Notes: a model not told the origin generated them from the letters alone. 64,000 nt of DNA from Coemansia sp. RSA 487 (GCA_027577595.1 JANBRJ010000052.1:1-64000), one strand, 5' to 3'. Counted from the first letter of the stretch, positions 32,094 through 43,257 are shown. A program made the numbers and translations.

Positions 32094-34088
32094 ATGATTC
32101 CGCACAGATCAGCAACGCAGTCCTCACCTCTTTCTGCGAACGACGCAGCGCGTTTTTCGGAGATTTTCGACAGGTATGCGGACTCTGTGTCGGATGGCTC
32201 CAAATGTATGTCTCCCGTTGCGTTCATAAACGCAGTTGTGCCAGCAGCCGTGCTCTCGGAAGGCAAGAGGCCGCTCTACGCTTCATTTTTCAATGTCGCA
32301 GACAAATCTGGCCGTGGACTTCTCACAAAGGACGATTTTATCAGGTTCCAATCGCTTCTCCGGCACAATGACGCTGCGTTCAGACTGCCTTTCCATACTG
32401 CTGCAGGGAGCAAGGACTCGCTAGACACGAGCAACCTTTCAGGCATTGCTGGCGGTGACAAGGCTTCGGCTGCCTATATCAAATCAAAGGCAGCAATTGC
32501 CTTTCCAGAGTTCTCGCAGCTTATCGACTCTGCACGCACTGAACACATTCGCGCTGCGTTTGCAAAGGCTGACACGCAAGGCCGCGGTGCTACGACAGTT
32601 GACAAAATATTGGCCGTCGCCTGCGAGTTTGCGCCCCTGGATCCAGACAGCATTATTTCCCACCGCCTGGCGCTGCTTACTGAATCTCCAGACTCGTCGC
32701 TTGTAGGGTACCCTACCCTTCTTGCACTTGTCAGTCTTTTGAGCAACCCTGCCAAAATTCGTCAGGCCATCGACGGCATTGCCGCAAAGACAAACAGCAT
32801 TTCGATAGATGACTTTGTCTCGACCACGTCGCTTTTATCTCCGCTTGAAGTCCGCATCCTCTTCACGCTTGCTGCCGGAAAGAGCTCAGCAGAATCAGCA
32901 ACATTGGCTAATCTAGAAGAGTTTGTAGACATATGCCACAAATCGCTTGTTCCCCTGGTCGTTTCGAACGACAAAGAACACGCTCAAAAGACCGAGTCCT
33001 CCAGCAGCCACGCGAAACAACAGCGCTCTATTATGATGGAAGCAGCCTTCCAGGGCTACAACTTTGTTGTAGGTGCCATTGCAGGCGGCATTGGCGCTGC
33101 TGTTGTGTACCCAATTGATCTTGTCAAAACTCGCATGCAGAACCAGCGTGTTGCTGTTGTTGGCGAGATGTTATACAAAAACAGCATAGACTGTTTCCGC
33201 AAAGTCGTTCGCAACGAAGGCATCCTTGGTCTCTACCGTGGTCTCGGACCTCAGCTTGTTGGCGTGGCTCCAGAGAAGGCAATCAAGCTGACAGTAAATG
33301 ACTTTGTACGTGCGCGACTAACTAACAGGAAGACTGGAGAGATACAATTTACATCTGAGCTGTTTTCAGGTGCCATGGCTGGTGCTTCGCAGGTGGTTTT
33401 TACCAATCCGTTGGAAATCGTCAAAATACGGCTTCAGATTCAGGGTGAGCTGCTCAAGGAAACTACTGGCCAGAGTGCACCGATAGTACGCCGCGGCGCA
33501 GTGACAATTGTAAAAGAGCTTGGCTTGCTTGGTCTGTACAAAGGCGCATCTGCGTGCTTGCTTCGCGATGTTCCCTTTTCTGCAATTTACTTTTCCTGCT
33601 ACTCGCATTTGAAGAAGGATCTTTTCCACGAAGGTGAGAGGCGTCTTTCTGTCATCGATCTCCTTCTTGCTGGTGCAATCGCTGGCATGCCCGCAGCCTA
33701 CCTAACGACCCCGGCGGATGTTATCAAAACGCGCTTACAGGTTGTCGCAAAGCAAGGCGAGACAACATATTCTGGATTGATTGATGCCGCACGCAAAATA
33801 TACAAAGAAGAAGGCTTCAAGGCGTTCTTCAAGGGCGGCGCAGCACGTGTTCTCCGCTCATCGCCGCAGTTTGGCACAACGCTGATGTGCTATGAGCTAA
33901 TCCATCGCCTGGTTCCCTTCCCAGGCGATGAGCACAGAGCACCAGCAGATCACCACATGGAACAAAAGTCCGATCTTTCCTCGCAGGCCGCCCTGTTTTA
34001 TGCAGGTAACGCTTTACAAATATTGCACAACGCAAACTACAAGTTTGGTAGATTCAATATGGCTAGCGCTGCCAAAAGCTCAAGCTAA
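32094..34088 (+). CDS. AGC1: Mitochondrial aspartate-glutamate carrier (Agc1/aralar type)
   Basis: Inner-membrane carrier exchanging aspartate for glutamate, part of the malate-aspartate shuttle. It is 664 residues from the ATG at 32094. The N-terminal 300 residues match the EF-hand regulatory half of aralar/citrin and the yeast Agc1 extension ([13 protein letters not shown] lies in a loop-like position). The C-terminal half has three carrier repeats with the PX[DE]XX[KR] signatures [10 protein letters not shown] (about 340), [10 protein letters not shown] (about 439) and [10 protein letters not shown] (about 540). Whether the EF-hands still bind calcium is uncertain, since several lack the full acidic loop. 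Alternative start codons upstream are in a C/T-rich leader and are not used. Confidence 0.95.
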   Translation: MIPHRSATQSSPLSANDAARFSEIFDRYADSVSDGSKCMSPVAFINAVVPAAVLSEGKRPLYASFFNVADKSGRGLLTKDDFIRFQSLLRHNDAAFRLPFHTAAGSKDSLDTSNLSGIAGGDKASAAYIKSKAAIAFPEFSQLIDSARTEHIRAAFAKADTQGRGATTVDKILAVACEFAPLDPDSIISHRLALLTESPDSSLVGYPTLLALVSLLSNPAKIRQAIDGIAAKTNSISIDDFVSTTSLLSPLEVRILFTLAAGKSSAESATLANLEEFVDICHKSLVPLVVSNDKEHAQKTESSSSHAKQQRSIMMEAAFQGYNFVVGAIAGGIGAAVVYPIDLVKTRMQNQRVAVVGEMLYKNSIDCFRKVVRNEGILGLYRGLGPQLVGVAPEKAIKLTVNDFVRARLTNRKTGEIQFTSELFSGAMAGASQVVFTNPLEIVKIRLQIQGELLKETTGQSAPIVRRGAVTIVKELGLLGLYKGASACLLRDVPFSAIYFSCYSHLKKDLFHEGERRLSVIDLLLAGAIAGMPAAYLTTPADVIKTRLQVVAKQGETTYSGLIDAARKIYKEEGFKAFFKGGAARVLRSSPQFGTTLMCYELIHRLVPFPGDEHRAPADHHMEQKSDLSSQAALFYAGNALQILHNANYKFGRFNMASAAKSSS

Positions 34089-34187
34089 TAACTTTCTTAT
34101 TTAAACTATTTTTATAAAAACATCTGTATTAGATTACATATCTTTCTAATATTAGATATCGACTGCAAAAAAATCAATGGGCTTGAA

Positions 34188-34193
34188 AAAAGA
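34188..34193 (-). terminator. RNA polymerase III terminator of tRNA-Arg
   Basis: A run of T on the minus strand starts within a few bases of the mature 3' end, as usual for tRNA genes. Boundaries are approximate to a few bases. Confidence 0.75.
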
Positions 34194-34265
34194 CGACCCG
34201 GCCAGGGTTCGAACCTGGGACTTCTCGCATCGGAAACGAGCGCTCTTCCACTGAGCTACAAGGCC
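34194..34265 (-). tRNA. tRNA-Arg (anticodon CCG)
   Basis: This is a complete intronless cloverleaf of 72 bases on the minus strand. It has the A-box-like TAGCTCAGTGG with a four-pair D stem, and an anticodon loop TTCCGAT giving CCG. A five-pair T stem surrounds TTCGAAC, the B box. The acceptor stem pairs GGCCTTG with CCGGGTC, using two G-U pairs and one U-C mismatch at position 6-67. A T6 run directly downstream is the RNA polymerase III terminator. It decodes the arginine codon CGG. Confidence 0.93.
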
Positions 34266-34379
34266 TATTCTCTTCCTAGAGATTAACAATTCTAGCCAAT
34301 TAAATACACTATATTATAAGCGCTATGATATGGACATTTCACATTTTATATGTAACTATTGAATTGAACCCTTGATATG

Positions 34380-35300
34380 GTAGCAGTAACTGCCTATATT
34401 GGTATATATTTCACACATCTATCTTACTTTATACCATTGGAGTGCAAGCACTTGTGCAATATGAGTGCTGGAGTTTCTGTTAAATGCATGCACACATTTG
34501 GTTGCCTTGCTGAGGCTTCAGCTCCCCTGAACTGCGCAAGAAGCTTGGTAAACGTTCCCAGTCTTATGTGCTTTGGAGCAGAGGACTACAAGTATATATT
34601 TTATATTCTAAGCGCTGGTAGAATTCTTAGATCCCACCATGGTGCATTTCTTGCAGACACCTTTCCTATTTCCCATTCTGCTAAAGTCTCTCTTCCCTAT
34701 CTTCAATTGAGCACAAGCTCTCTTCCAGTTTGGCATCAACGATCTTTACATTCGCAGACGATCCTATTACAGGCCAAAAGCAGCTCGGATCAAGACGACA
34801 GTGATATGTCCCTAAGCAATGCAAGTGTCAGCAGACCCACCCTCCTACAGCATTACAATGCGATCTAAACCACCCCCCATCAAGGCGGCAAGAGACGATA
34901 ATGGCCAAGCTGGAGTCGATTGACAACAGTAATGTGCTGGAAGTTGCTCCCAAGGCTCCTTTTCTTTATCACGACATTGACGAAGACCTGCACATTGAGT
35001 TTCCAGATGAAATGGGTGGTGATCGCAAGCCTGATGTCTGCAATCGGAACCGCTCTCTATAGATGCAAGCAAGCTTCGCATGCCTGGAACAAGCGTCTCG
35101 GTACTCACCAGTGCGACTAGATGGGCTTTATGTGTCTGGATGATGGCTAGGATTTGTATATCAAGCATACTGCAGATGGAAATATGTGCATTGTGACCAC
35201 ACATATCGATAACAACATGTTAATTGCTGCTTCACACAATATCACATCAACCTACAACCAAAAAGAACCAACACTCAAATCAACAGAAGGTATAGTCTTG
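34380..35300 (+). mobile_element. Ty1/copia retrotransposon fossil: integrase end and reverse transcriptase part
   Basis: Decayed pol sequence. The part near 34480-34620 resembles the C-terminal end of copia integrase, and the part near 34920-35210 resembles copia reverse transcriptase, including the short stretch KQASHAWNKRLGTH. The element is incomplete and clearly broken in many places; gag, protease and LTRs are not seen with it. Decay and AT-richness suggest an old insertion. It lies just upstream of the tRNA-Arg gene, where Ty1-type elements often insert. Confidence 0.7.
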
Positions 35301-35358
35301 CAAATTATCTTCTAGATATTTGAGAACAGATATATGAAGCATGTTCCTGACGACATTT
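35296..35358 (+). repeat. Diverged 63-base repeat, copy 1
   Basis: Aligns without gaps to 36882-36944 with 44 of 63 positions identical by my count; 18 of the 19 differences are transitions. It sits at the downstream edge of the copia pol fossil. Its nature is unknown; it may be a remnant of a repeated element. Confidence 0.6.
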
Positions 35359-35439
35359 CTTTTTTCCTTCTTATTTTCTTCATATTTATTGACAAATTAT
35401 ATATATTTTTAATAATTATACTTATTACCTAATACGCAT

Positions 35440-36290
35440 CAAGCACGAACCTGAAAGGGCTTGAACTATTAGCCTTACTTGGAGTATTATTAGCTTGGTT
35501 CTGATTCGCGCTGGCCAGGTTTGCCTTTCTGTTGGTTCAGCAGCATCCAGCATAGTTTTCTGGCTCCTTAAAATATGCGCAATCGGGTCTTGAATATCTC
35601 TTTAACAACAGGCTAATTGCAGTTTCATCACTGTAGGTATATTCTTCTTTAGTCATTAAGATATCTGATATCTTGCAAATATCCTTGTAAATGTCTCCAA
35701 ATGATTGAGCCTGGGATCAGAAGTGCCAAGTGTAGATGTCACTTGAAGGTACTTATCACTCTAAGCTGCGATCATAGCAAGATAAATAAATTGATCTTGT
35801 TAGAGGGCTTGGGTAGGCATACTTTCAACCAAATGTTTAAATTTATCAGAAGTCTTCCCTATCCATATCTACATTATCCATCTTACAGGAAAGGATCTGG
35901 ATAAGATGATTTACCATGTTCGCTGCATCCGCGGTTTCAAGTATGAAATGGAGTTCCTTCAAAGCCTGGTAGGCAATGCAACCCTTCACAACCGGACGGA
36001 GGGTTGGATCTAGGGCTGTCTTGATACTGAACAGGGCAATTGCATCATTTTTTGTGTTTTGCTTGAAAGAAGAAAGTGCCCCTGATTGCCCCACACTCAG
36101 TAGTCATTAAAGACAATGTTGTATACTGGCACGTTAGCTCCTGAGGATCGGATGTTTTTCCCTTTAAAAATTAGTGCGTGATTGGTGGCAGGATGCAAAG
36201 GATGTACACATTCGTACTATAGCTTCACACAATTGGGAATGGATAATAGTACATGTCTGGAGCTAGCATGTTTTGTTGTTATGCTACCTG
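35440..36290 (-). mobile_element. Ty1/copia retrotransposon fossil: gag part
   Basis: Minus-strand sequence, clearest at 35846-36094, resembles the copia gag region: a helical stretch with ALDPTLRPVVKGC followed by a leucine-rich helix. It runs opposite to the pol fossil, so it is either a second insertion or a rearranged copy. It is broken, with no protease, pol or LTR recognised on it. It looks old. Confidence 0.55.
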
Positions 36291-36881
36291 TAGGGTAATA
36301 ACATGTACTTTTCACTTTTCCTTAGCTAGTTTTGAAATAAAAACGATCTATAAAATGTATGTTTTATAATATTGGGATTGGTGTCATTAATGAAAATTCA
36401 CATTTTAAATCATACTTATGCATGTAAATTTTATCTACGAAATATCTATCCAAACACCTATTAAATTACTTACACAGTAGTAAGCACCCACTAATTCATA
36501 TTTACTATACTACATTCCAGTTTGTTGCCACTGTAGACAATAATGTGTAATATAGTAATTGTTGGATGAAGAGCCAACAGCAAATCAACGTGCGGCAAAC
36601 AACAATAAGGATTGGCCTAACATAGGGAATATGCTGAAATCATTGAAGCAAAACTTGCAATGAATCACCAAAACCTGGAGCATAAACTGAGGCAGCTTTC
36701 AGTGAATTCCGAAATCTTAGGAGTTTCGACACTAAAATTTGATAATGAAGGATTGAATTGGTTCTAGTAAACTCTGAACTATTCAAGAGAAATATTCAGC
36801 AGGATTCAGATTGGTAATTTGTTTGAAAGTTTCAGAATCTAAAATGTTCCCAATAGCATTCTGATCAGTACAAGGAGCTTG

Positions 36882-36944
36882 CCTTGCGAATCGTCTCTCA
36901 GATGTTTGAGGACAGATACGTAAGGCATATTTCTGGCAACGTTA
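36882..36944 (+). repeat. Diverged 63-base repeat, copy 2
   Basis: Partner of 35296-35358, about 1.5 kb away in the same orientation. The surrounding sequence does not align well, so the shared unit is short or the rest has decayed. Confidence 0.6.
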
Positions 36945-37289
36945 TTTTTGAAAATTATTCTTTAGTGTAAATGCTCACTATCTAATAGGAGAATATCCTA
37001 AACTATAGAATATATCACCAGTGAGAAGGGGTTGGCCCACCAAATATACCTCACTACAACACACCATCTTCCAATACATTTCAGTCACTGGAAGATGTAA
37101 TATATTCATTATAGCCAAATCAGGTATAAAAAAAGATCTACACCAACCTTCTGTTTCTTTTGGCCACTGAAGACTTGCTTTCAGTGAGCAATACCGAAAG
37201 TTGGGGCATATTCTAAGAAAATTCGATACAGACAGTAGTTTCTATCTATTTTACTATCTCTTAAGTTTTTGAGCTAGAACTAATCTCCG

Positions 37290-38640
37290 TACTGATAGGG
37301 GGACCCCTTTATCAATTTTCTGTATTATTCCCTCCAGATTTGTGTTCTATATATGTTCTGTCAGTTTTATAGTTCATCATGCTGACATTTTGCTATGCCC
37401 TCCTATTGTTTTTAAATTCCTTGTTGCTCACTCTTTGTTAACATTTTGTTTGCATTCCCTACATTCCATCTTTTCACATTCTACTAATCTCTAGTGTTTT
37501 ACTTCCTACCACATTTTGTTAGTATTTCCTCTTATTATTTTAATTTTGTTCAATACTCATTTTAGCCTTCAATATGCCATCTCATGACTACCCATAGCCC
37601 TACACTAGTGAGGGCTTCTTTGTTTGCAAGGTTATCATCAATTTCCACAGAAATGCTCTGACTTTGGCCCACATGCTCATTGCTCATTCCAGTGCACTCA
37701 CTGCCAACCCTACTAAATACCTGGAGAACTTCAGGAACACCTTTACTACCACTACGGATTCACTACAGGCAGAAATTAACTTATCATGACTGCAGCAGAT
37801 AAGTTATGTACAATAGTATCACCAAGTTTTTCCAGTCTGCACTTTGCATTCCAAGAATCTCAGATGATAAAACAGGCATCAATTCTTAGAGAATTTGCAG
37901 CCCAACCTCCAAATATCTGTGAACAGCCACAAGCTTAACAACTTTAAAGAAGAAACCGAGCGTGTCCTTCTGCAAGAGAACTATGTGCTCTGGGAAACAT
38001 CTACTGCTACTATCCGTGCATTTGCAAGTATTGTTCCTATTAGATGTAAAGTTTGTAAATAAGGATGTAATTATTAAAACTAAAAATAACGGAATATTGC
38101 TGCAATTCGGCTTTATGATTTGAGAGACAAAATTACTGACACTCTTCCTATTGCTTATCTTTATATACTAAGCTAAATGCTCCTCATTCTCTTATTTTTA
38201 TCTCAATAACTCTTGACAGTGAACTATATCTAGTTCTAACAGGAACAAGTAAATAAAGGTAGTGTTTTCAGGAGTGTTGTTTCTGTTTAATGTAGGTCGA
38301 TCTTCTATTGGCTCATTAGCCAACAGCCCCTATCCCTTGCCTAATGCTCAGACAGCAGCACTTACTCAAGAGTCCACTTCTATGGAAATATGTGCTAGAA
38401 TATTTGAAGCATAAAATTAGTATAATACTAATATAGTAAAAAGCTTAGTGCATGAAGCAGTTTGTGTGAATAAGTCAGACCGTCTTGATTAATGCACTGA
38501 AGATAACATTTTTAGAAAACATGATCTGACTACAATGCGCTCATATTTTGACAGAACAATAATAGAGGAAGCAGAGGAATGACAGGATATACAGTTGTAA
38601 GGGTTCCAAGTTTAGTCTATAGCTGTGTTGCACATACACC
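37290..38640 (+). mobile_element. LTR-retrotransposon fossil, gag-like, perhaps Ty3/gypsy
   Basis: A T-rich leader at about 37290-37570 could be LTR or untranslated sequence. It is followed by a decayed gag-like region to about 38600 that includes a MEI-type stretch near 38380, as seen in many gag proteins before the zinc knuckle. It is broken, and no pol is seen. Family assignment is tentative. It appears old and AT-rich. Confidence 0.4.
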
Positions 38641-39266
38641 ACTAGTATTTGAATGTTTAGTAATGTTTTTGTTTCCATGATATAGCTCACTCGTGCTTGA
38701 ACACTGGAACAACATGAGAGTCAGCACACATTTCAATTAGCAGGCATTGATTATGAGCTCAAGTGGTGTTCTGCAATATATTTACACAATCTTCCAAATA
38801 CCATGGTCTATTACAATGCTACTACTTTTGTGGCTTTCAGATCATCCGAGTTAATATGTATATAAAGGACAATTCATATCAGCAAAAATAAAAGCCACTC
38901 GGTTATAGCATGTACACCATACATTATATTTAGTATTATTTGCAGACTGTCTGTTTCAATCAAGGCATATATATTATCCATGTTGGCTTGTTCATGCATA
39001 ATTATTGATTCGTATGTCCACCAACTCTGCAATATCAACTAGATGTGCAGGAATGCTTTGTAGTTCATCAACTTGGTGGATCCTCTTGAAATAATAGGGC
39101 TTTTACACATGCTTTATTCACTTTTTAACGAGAGCCAATATCATGCCATGTATATCATTTACTTTACTATATTTATTCTTGACCATTAAGGATCCATCAG
39201 CTCTGTAAAATAATAAAATCAAACTCTGCTGGTAAAGCGCGAGAGCTGTTTCCAGTAACATTTTAT

Positions 39267-40874
39267 ATGTTGCAGCTAATTCAGCAAATGGCCATGTCTT
39301 GGCCATTTTCTTATCTATATATATTGAATTCAATTTGGAACACACAAACAGCAGCAAGTATTTTACTTGTACTTGTTGTAGCTGTTATCGCTTATCGCAT
39401 ACTATCTGCACTATTTATTTCGCCTTTACGAAATGTTCCAGGATCGTTTATTTCACGGGTCACAGCAAAGCGTGGCGAATTTCACACAATCATGGGAAAC
39501 ATGTCAAGACTGGGACACCATGATTTTACAAAATATGGTGATATATTTGTGCTCCTTCCAAATGCTGTGAGTATTAGCAATCCATCTGATATAAAAGCAT
39601 TGCTTGGAAATGCCAGCGTGGCCAAGGCGCCATACTACAAAATTCTTCGGTTTACAGGAATAGACAACACCGTTAGTACAAGGGACATGGATCTTGCACA
39701 AATTCGACATCGGCAGATTGGACCGTACTTCAAGCAGGCATATCTTTCGAAAATGGAAAAGACAATAATGGAATGCGGGATTGGCACAATCAGGCAAAAG
39801 TGGGACCAGCTGATTGCCAATAGCAGCACTGGAGTTGTAGAAGTCAACTACTGCAATGATATATTATTTGCATCTTTTAATATCATTGGCACGCTTGTTT
39901 ATGGCCGGCAAATTGATGAGCTGGGCAGAAACGATGCGGATACTGCTCAGTGGATTGATACCACAGTAACATATCTTGGAATTCGCTCAATGTTGCAACT
40001 CCTTCCAAAGTTTCCGTTTGCATATTTCCTAAAGCCATGGGAAAGCCGCTACGAGCGACTAAGCACATATATCCACGACTCAATTTCTAGCCGCCGAGAG
40101 AAGGCCAAAAAAATGGCCAAGGATGATCATGAACATGGAATGCCTGCAGATCTACTCCAGGCATTCATAGATGCAGAAGACCCGATGTCAAAAGTCCGAA
40201 TGAGCCATGAACAGATCCACGCAGAGTGCATGTTAATGATGCTTGCTGGATCGGACACCACCGCACATACCATGACATGGACTGTGCATTTGTTGCTTCT
40301 CTATCCCCACCACTACAGACGTGCAGTTGCTGAGGTACGCTCTCAGTTCCGCCAGGATTACACCATTCAGTACAGTGACTGCAGAGAAAGACTTCCATTT
40401 GTGGAGGCCTGTATCTACGAGTCCTTGCGACTAGTCCCAGTGACAGGCGGGCTGCTGCCACGGGTTTCGCCAAAGGGCGGCACTGTTATCCAGGGCCATT
40501 ATTTGCCAGAGGGAACCCTGATTTTTGTGAACATGGCAGTGGCAAACCATCACAGCAGGTACTGGGACAGGCCACACACATTCGATCCACTGCGGTTTTT
40601 AAACAACAGCGAAGCAAAGCACAATCTGCTGACATTCAGCTATGGACGACGTACATGTCCTGGTCGCCAGCTGGGGTGGTGGGAGATGCTGACCATGCTC
40701 GCAAACATCTTCAAGGACTACGACTTGCGACTACCATCGGACTACATGCACCTTGGTCCTGGTGTGCTTGATGATGATGGAAACCCAAAGCTAATGGATT
40801 CACGGCAGTATATTGTTGTTAAACCAGCAGATCCCATGCGGGACTGCCGCGTACTGATATCTAGAGCACTTTGA
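39267..40874 (+). CDS. Cytochrome P450 monooxygenase
   Basis: A haem-thiolate monooxygenase on the endoplasmic reticulum; the substrate is unknown. It is 535 residues. An N-terminal membrane anchor (about 25-50) is followed by the expected P450 landmarks. These are the I-helix AGSDTTAHT, the K-helix ExxR in ESLRLVP and the haem-binding FSYGRRTCPGRQ, with the axial cysteine at about residue 464. The start could be the ATG at 39267 or the in-frame ones a few codons later. It has no clustered biosynthetic partners here. It borders the retroelement fossil island and is more AT-rich than most window genes, which fits an accessory gene, but the frame is intact. Confidence 0.93.
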   Translation: MLQLIQQMAMSWPFSYLYILNSIWNTQTAASILLVLVVAVIAYRILSALFISPLRNVPGSFISRVTAKRGEFHTIMGNMSRLGHHDFTKYGDIFVLLPNAVSISNPSDIKALLGNASVAKAPYYKILRFTGIDNTVSTRDMDLAQIRHRQIGPYFKQAYLSKMEKTIMECGIGTIRQKWDQLIANSSTGVVEVNYCNDILFASFNIIGTLVYGRQIDELGRNDADTAQWIDTTVTYLGIRSMLQLLPKFPFAYFLKPWESRYERLSTYIHDSISSRREKAKKMAKDDHEHGMPADLLQAFIDAEDPMSKVRMSHEQIHAECMLMMLAGSDTTAHTMTWTVHLLLLYPHHYRRAVAEVRSQFRQDYTIQYSDCRERLPFVEACIYESLRLVPVTGGLLPRVSPKGGTVIQGHYLPEGTLIFVNMAVANHHSRYWDRPHTFDPLRFLNNSEAKHNLLTFSYGRRTCPGRQLGWWEMLTMLANIFKDYDLRLPSDYMHLGPGVLDDDGNPKLMDSRQYIVVKPADPMRDCRVLISRAL

Positions 40875-41090
40875 GGCTTTTTGCTTTCGTATTGGATTGG
40901 ATTTGATGCTCACACAATACAATTATACTTTGCGAAAAGAAAAAACACCTAAAGAAAAGTTACTATGGAATGTTTATCTTTAAAAGAAAATGTATGTTTG
41001 TGAATAGCACCAAGGTCGATTTGGGAGCGGAGAGCAAGGCAACAGAAAGAGCAATACCCTCTTCAACAGAACCTTTTGCTGAAGCAAAGC

Positions 41091-41453
41091 TTAGTTGTCG
41101 GCAATAGTGACCTCAACCTCAACTCCGGGCTCGATGGCAATGGAGGTAATCTGCTTCACGATCTCCGAGGGCGAGTAGAGGTCGACAAGGCGCTTGTGGA
41201 TCTTCATCTCAAAGCGGTCCCAGGTCTTAGAACCCTCACCGTTGGGGGTCTTGCGGGTGGTGATGTTCAGACGCTTGGTCGGCATGCGGACCGGGCCCTT
41301 AACCTTGAGCTGCTTGTCCTTGGCACGGAGGACAAGATCCGAGCAGACCTTTTCAAGGCTCTTGACATTGCGCGAGGTCAGGGTAATGCGGATGCGGTGG
41401 ATCTGAACCTCTGCGGGCTCCTGGTAACCGGCCTTCTTAGCGACTTGAGACAT
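41091..41453 (-). CDS. RPS20: 40S ribosomal protein uS10 (Rps20)
   Basis: Small-subunit ribosomal protein of the head domain. It is 120 residues, close to the usual 115-121. It carries the family core [37 protein letters not shown] and the basic loop [17 protein letters not shown], and ends VEVTIADN. It has one exon without introns. The upstream side has TATA-like and pyrimidine-rich sequence. Confidence is high. Confidence 0.98.
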   Translation of the reverse strand: MSQVAKKAGYQEPAEVQIHRIRITLTSRNVKSLEKVCSDLVLRAKDKQLKVKGPVRMPTKRLNITTRKTPNGEGSKTWDRFEMKIHKRLVDLYSPSEIVKQITSIAIEPGVEVEVTIADN

Positions 41454-41901
41454 GTTGGAAAGAAAAAGTTTTTTTTAACGGATTGGGCGCGTATAAAAGC
41501 TGAATGGAGCAGATAAAAATGTCTCAGCGGTGACCAAGTTGTGCTGTTGCAATGAAAGCAAAAAAAAAAGGTAAAAGCAAACGTAAACTTGCTGAATGAA
41601 CAAAGTGGAAGAAAGAACCAGTGCTCTCTATTGTCAGCTTGTTTGAGCTATTTTCAATACTACAGAAAAATCGATGCTAACAAATATTTTTTGCAAAACC
41701 CCTTGGTCTCTGATTAACTCCACCCATTCCTATTGGACCAAGGCGAGAAAATGAGTGTGATCCATCAATAAATGGCAAATACATACCCTACAGCTCTCAC
41801 GTGAGTAGATTTGGAAGTAAGTGAAAGAAATATGATAAAAGTAAAGCTGAAAGAAACGACGCGCAATGTTGTAGATATTTGGATAGTGTGAGGAGAGAAA
41901 G
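41454..41901. other. Intergenic: RPS20 promoter and PP2C trailer
   Basis: No gene is visible. It contains T-rich tracts next to the RPS20 start on its strand. Confidence 0.45.
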
Positions 41902-43257
41902 CTACGAGAGCGTAGGTAGGCGGAAGACCATTGTTGTGATGTTGTCAGTACTCTCGTTCGAAAGGGCATAGTCAAGGAGCGCCTGGCTGGCGTGCGATGG
42001 ATCTTTGTCTTCACGCACAAGGTCAACTGCTTCTTGGTCCGAGCAAACATCCCACAGGCCGTCGCAGGCCAGGATAAGCAGGTCATCGTCATCATTGAGC
42101 TTGGTTTCTGTTGTGAACGGGTTTCCAATCACATATTGCTTAAGGCTTGAGTCTCCGAGTGCACGGGTGACAGCCAGAACGCCATTGACCCGGCCGTTAA
42201 ACACATATCCACCAGACTCGAATATGCGCTCGATTTCGCGCGCATCATCGCCTTTGTGGTCATATGTTAGTCTAGTCGCGGCTCCTCCCTGGCTCAGCAC
42301 TGCTCGGGCATCGCCTACATTGGCACAAAAAAGCGTCCGCTGGCGCTCAACGCCTTTGTCTGTTGCGACCTCTCTGACTTGCAGAAATGCTACAACTGCG
42401 GTGCAGCCAGAGTTGGTTTTAACGTCTGCAGCTAGTCGCCGATCTGCCTCGATAAAGGCTTTGTTGAAGAGAGCAGGAATGGGCTGATTTGGCGTTTCCT
42501 TCTTTAGCTCCAAGAATATATCGGCAAAGTTCTGACTGCACCACTGCGCAGCTTGTTTCCCAGCATGGCCGTCAAATATGGCCAAGAAGCATTGCCCCTT
42601 GATACCATCAAAGTCATAACTGTAAAAGTGGGCATCCTCCATGGTTCGTCGATAGCGTCTATTTTTGGACGATGACACACCAATATGCGCACAGTGCGTG
42701 TTGTCTGTCTCTACCTTTTCGTCGCCTTCTCCAATATTGCCCAACGCCAATGGGGCTACCGCACTCTCTGATACCTCCGGTGTTAAGCTCTGCTTTTGCA
42801 CTTGGTTTCCGGCAGCATCCAGCACTGCAGGAGAAAGGTTCGACAGGAGCTTGGAGCGAAGGCTGGTATCTGCATCCTTACTGGCGTTCTCAGTGTCTAT
42901 TGGTGGCGGGATGGAGCTGCGCTGTAGCCTTGGGCGCGGCTGGATGGAGCTGGTGCCGGCAAAGGTAGCAGTGCTTGACATGGGGCTAGCAGGGGACTCG
43001 CCGACAGGGCTTTCATCATAGGTTGGTATTATGCCTGGGATATCGTCATCATTAGCTGTGGTCGTGATGTCAAGCATCTTAGTCCCTCCTGTATCCCGTA
43101 TTTCATCAGAAGGCGGTGGGTTGTTAGAATCCTTATTCAGACAAGAGTCTGCTGTGTTCGCAGCGGTACAAATGGATGCGGGGTTCGTCGTCTTACTGCA
43201 GCTGGCCGGGTCTGCGTCTGCAGGTTGTCCTTGCACCTTGTCTATGTTGCCGGTCAT
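41902..43257 (-). CDS. Protein phosphatase 2C, Ptc1-like
   Basis: A metal-dependent Ser/Thr phosphatase of 451 residues. The first 180 or so are Ser/Thr/Pro-rich and disordered. The catalytic domain then shows all main motifs in order: RRTMEDAHF, FDGHAG, GCTAVVAF, NVGDARAVLS, DHKGDD, GVLAVTRALGD, CDGLWDV and ESTDNIT, with the metal-binding aspartates present. PP2C enzymes such as Ptc1 switch off stress MAP-kinase pathways, including HOG. This would fit with Opy2-like proteins in the window, but that link is only suggestive. The N-terminal extension makes it longer than yeast Ptc1 (281). Confidence 0.93.
   Translation of the reverse strand: MTGNIDKVQGQPADADPASCSKTTNPASICTAANTADSCLNKDSNNPPPSDEIRDTGGTKMLDITTTANDDDIPGIIPTYDESPVGESPASPMSSTATFAGTSSIQPRPRLQRSSIPPPIDTENASKDADTSLRSKLLSNLSPAVLDAAGNQVQKQSLTPEVSESAVAPLALGNIGEGDEKVETDNTHCAHIGVSSSKNRRYRRTMEDAHFYSYDFDGIKGQCFLAIFDGHAGKQAAQWCSQNFADIFLELKKETPNQPIPALFNKAFIEADRRLAADVKTNSGCTAVVAFLQVREVATDKGVERQRTLFCANVGDARAVLSQGGAATRLTYDHKGDDAREIERIFESGGYVFNGRVNGVLAVTRALGDSSLKQYVIGNPFTTETKLNDDDDLLILACDGLWDVCSDQEAVDLVREDKDPSHASQALLDYALSNESTDNITTMVFRLPTLS

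Larger units (their letters stand above)
34266..39266. other. AT-rich, gene-poor island of retroelement fossils
   Basis: About 5 kb between tRNA-Arg and the P450 gene is far richer in A and T than the rest of the window and contains no intact gene. Within it I recognise two Ty1/copia pieces in opposite orientation, one gag-like fossil of another LTR family and a short diverged repeat pair. The stretches 36291-36880, 36950-37290 and 38641-39266 show nothing I can name. Confidence 0.7.

Noticed and set aside
39118-39357. 79-codon minus-strand frame overlapping the P450 start
   Set aside because: Overlaps the P450 anchor region; vaguely element-like but not recognisable.
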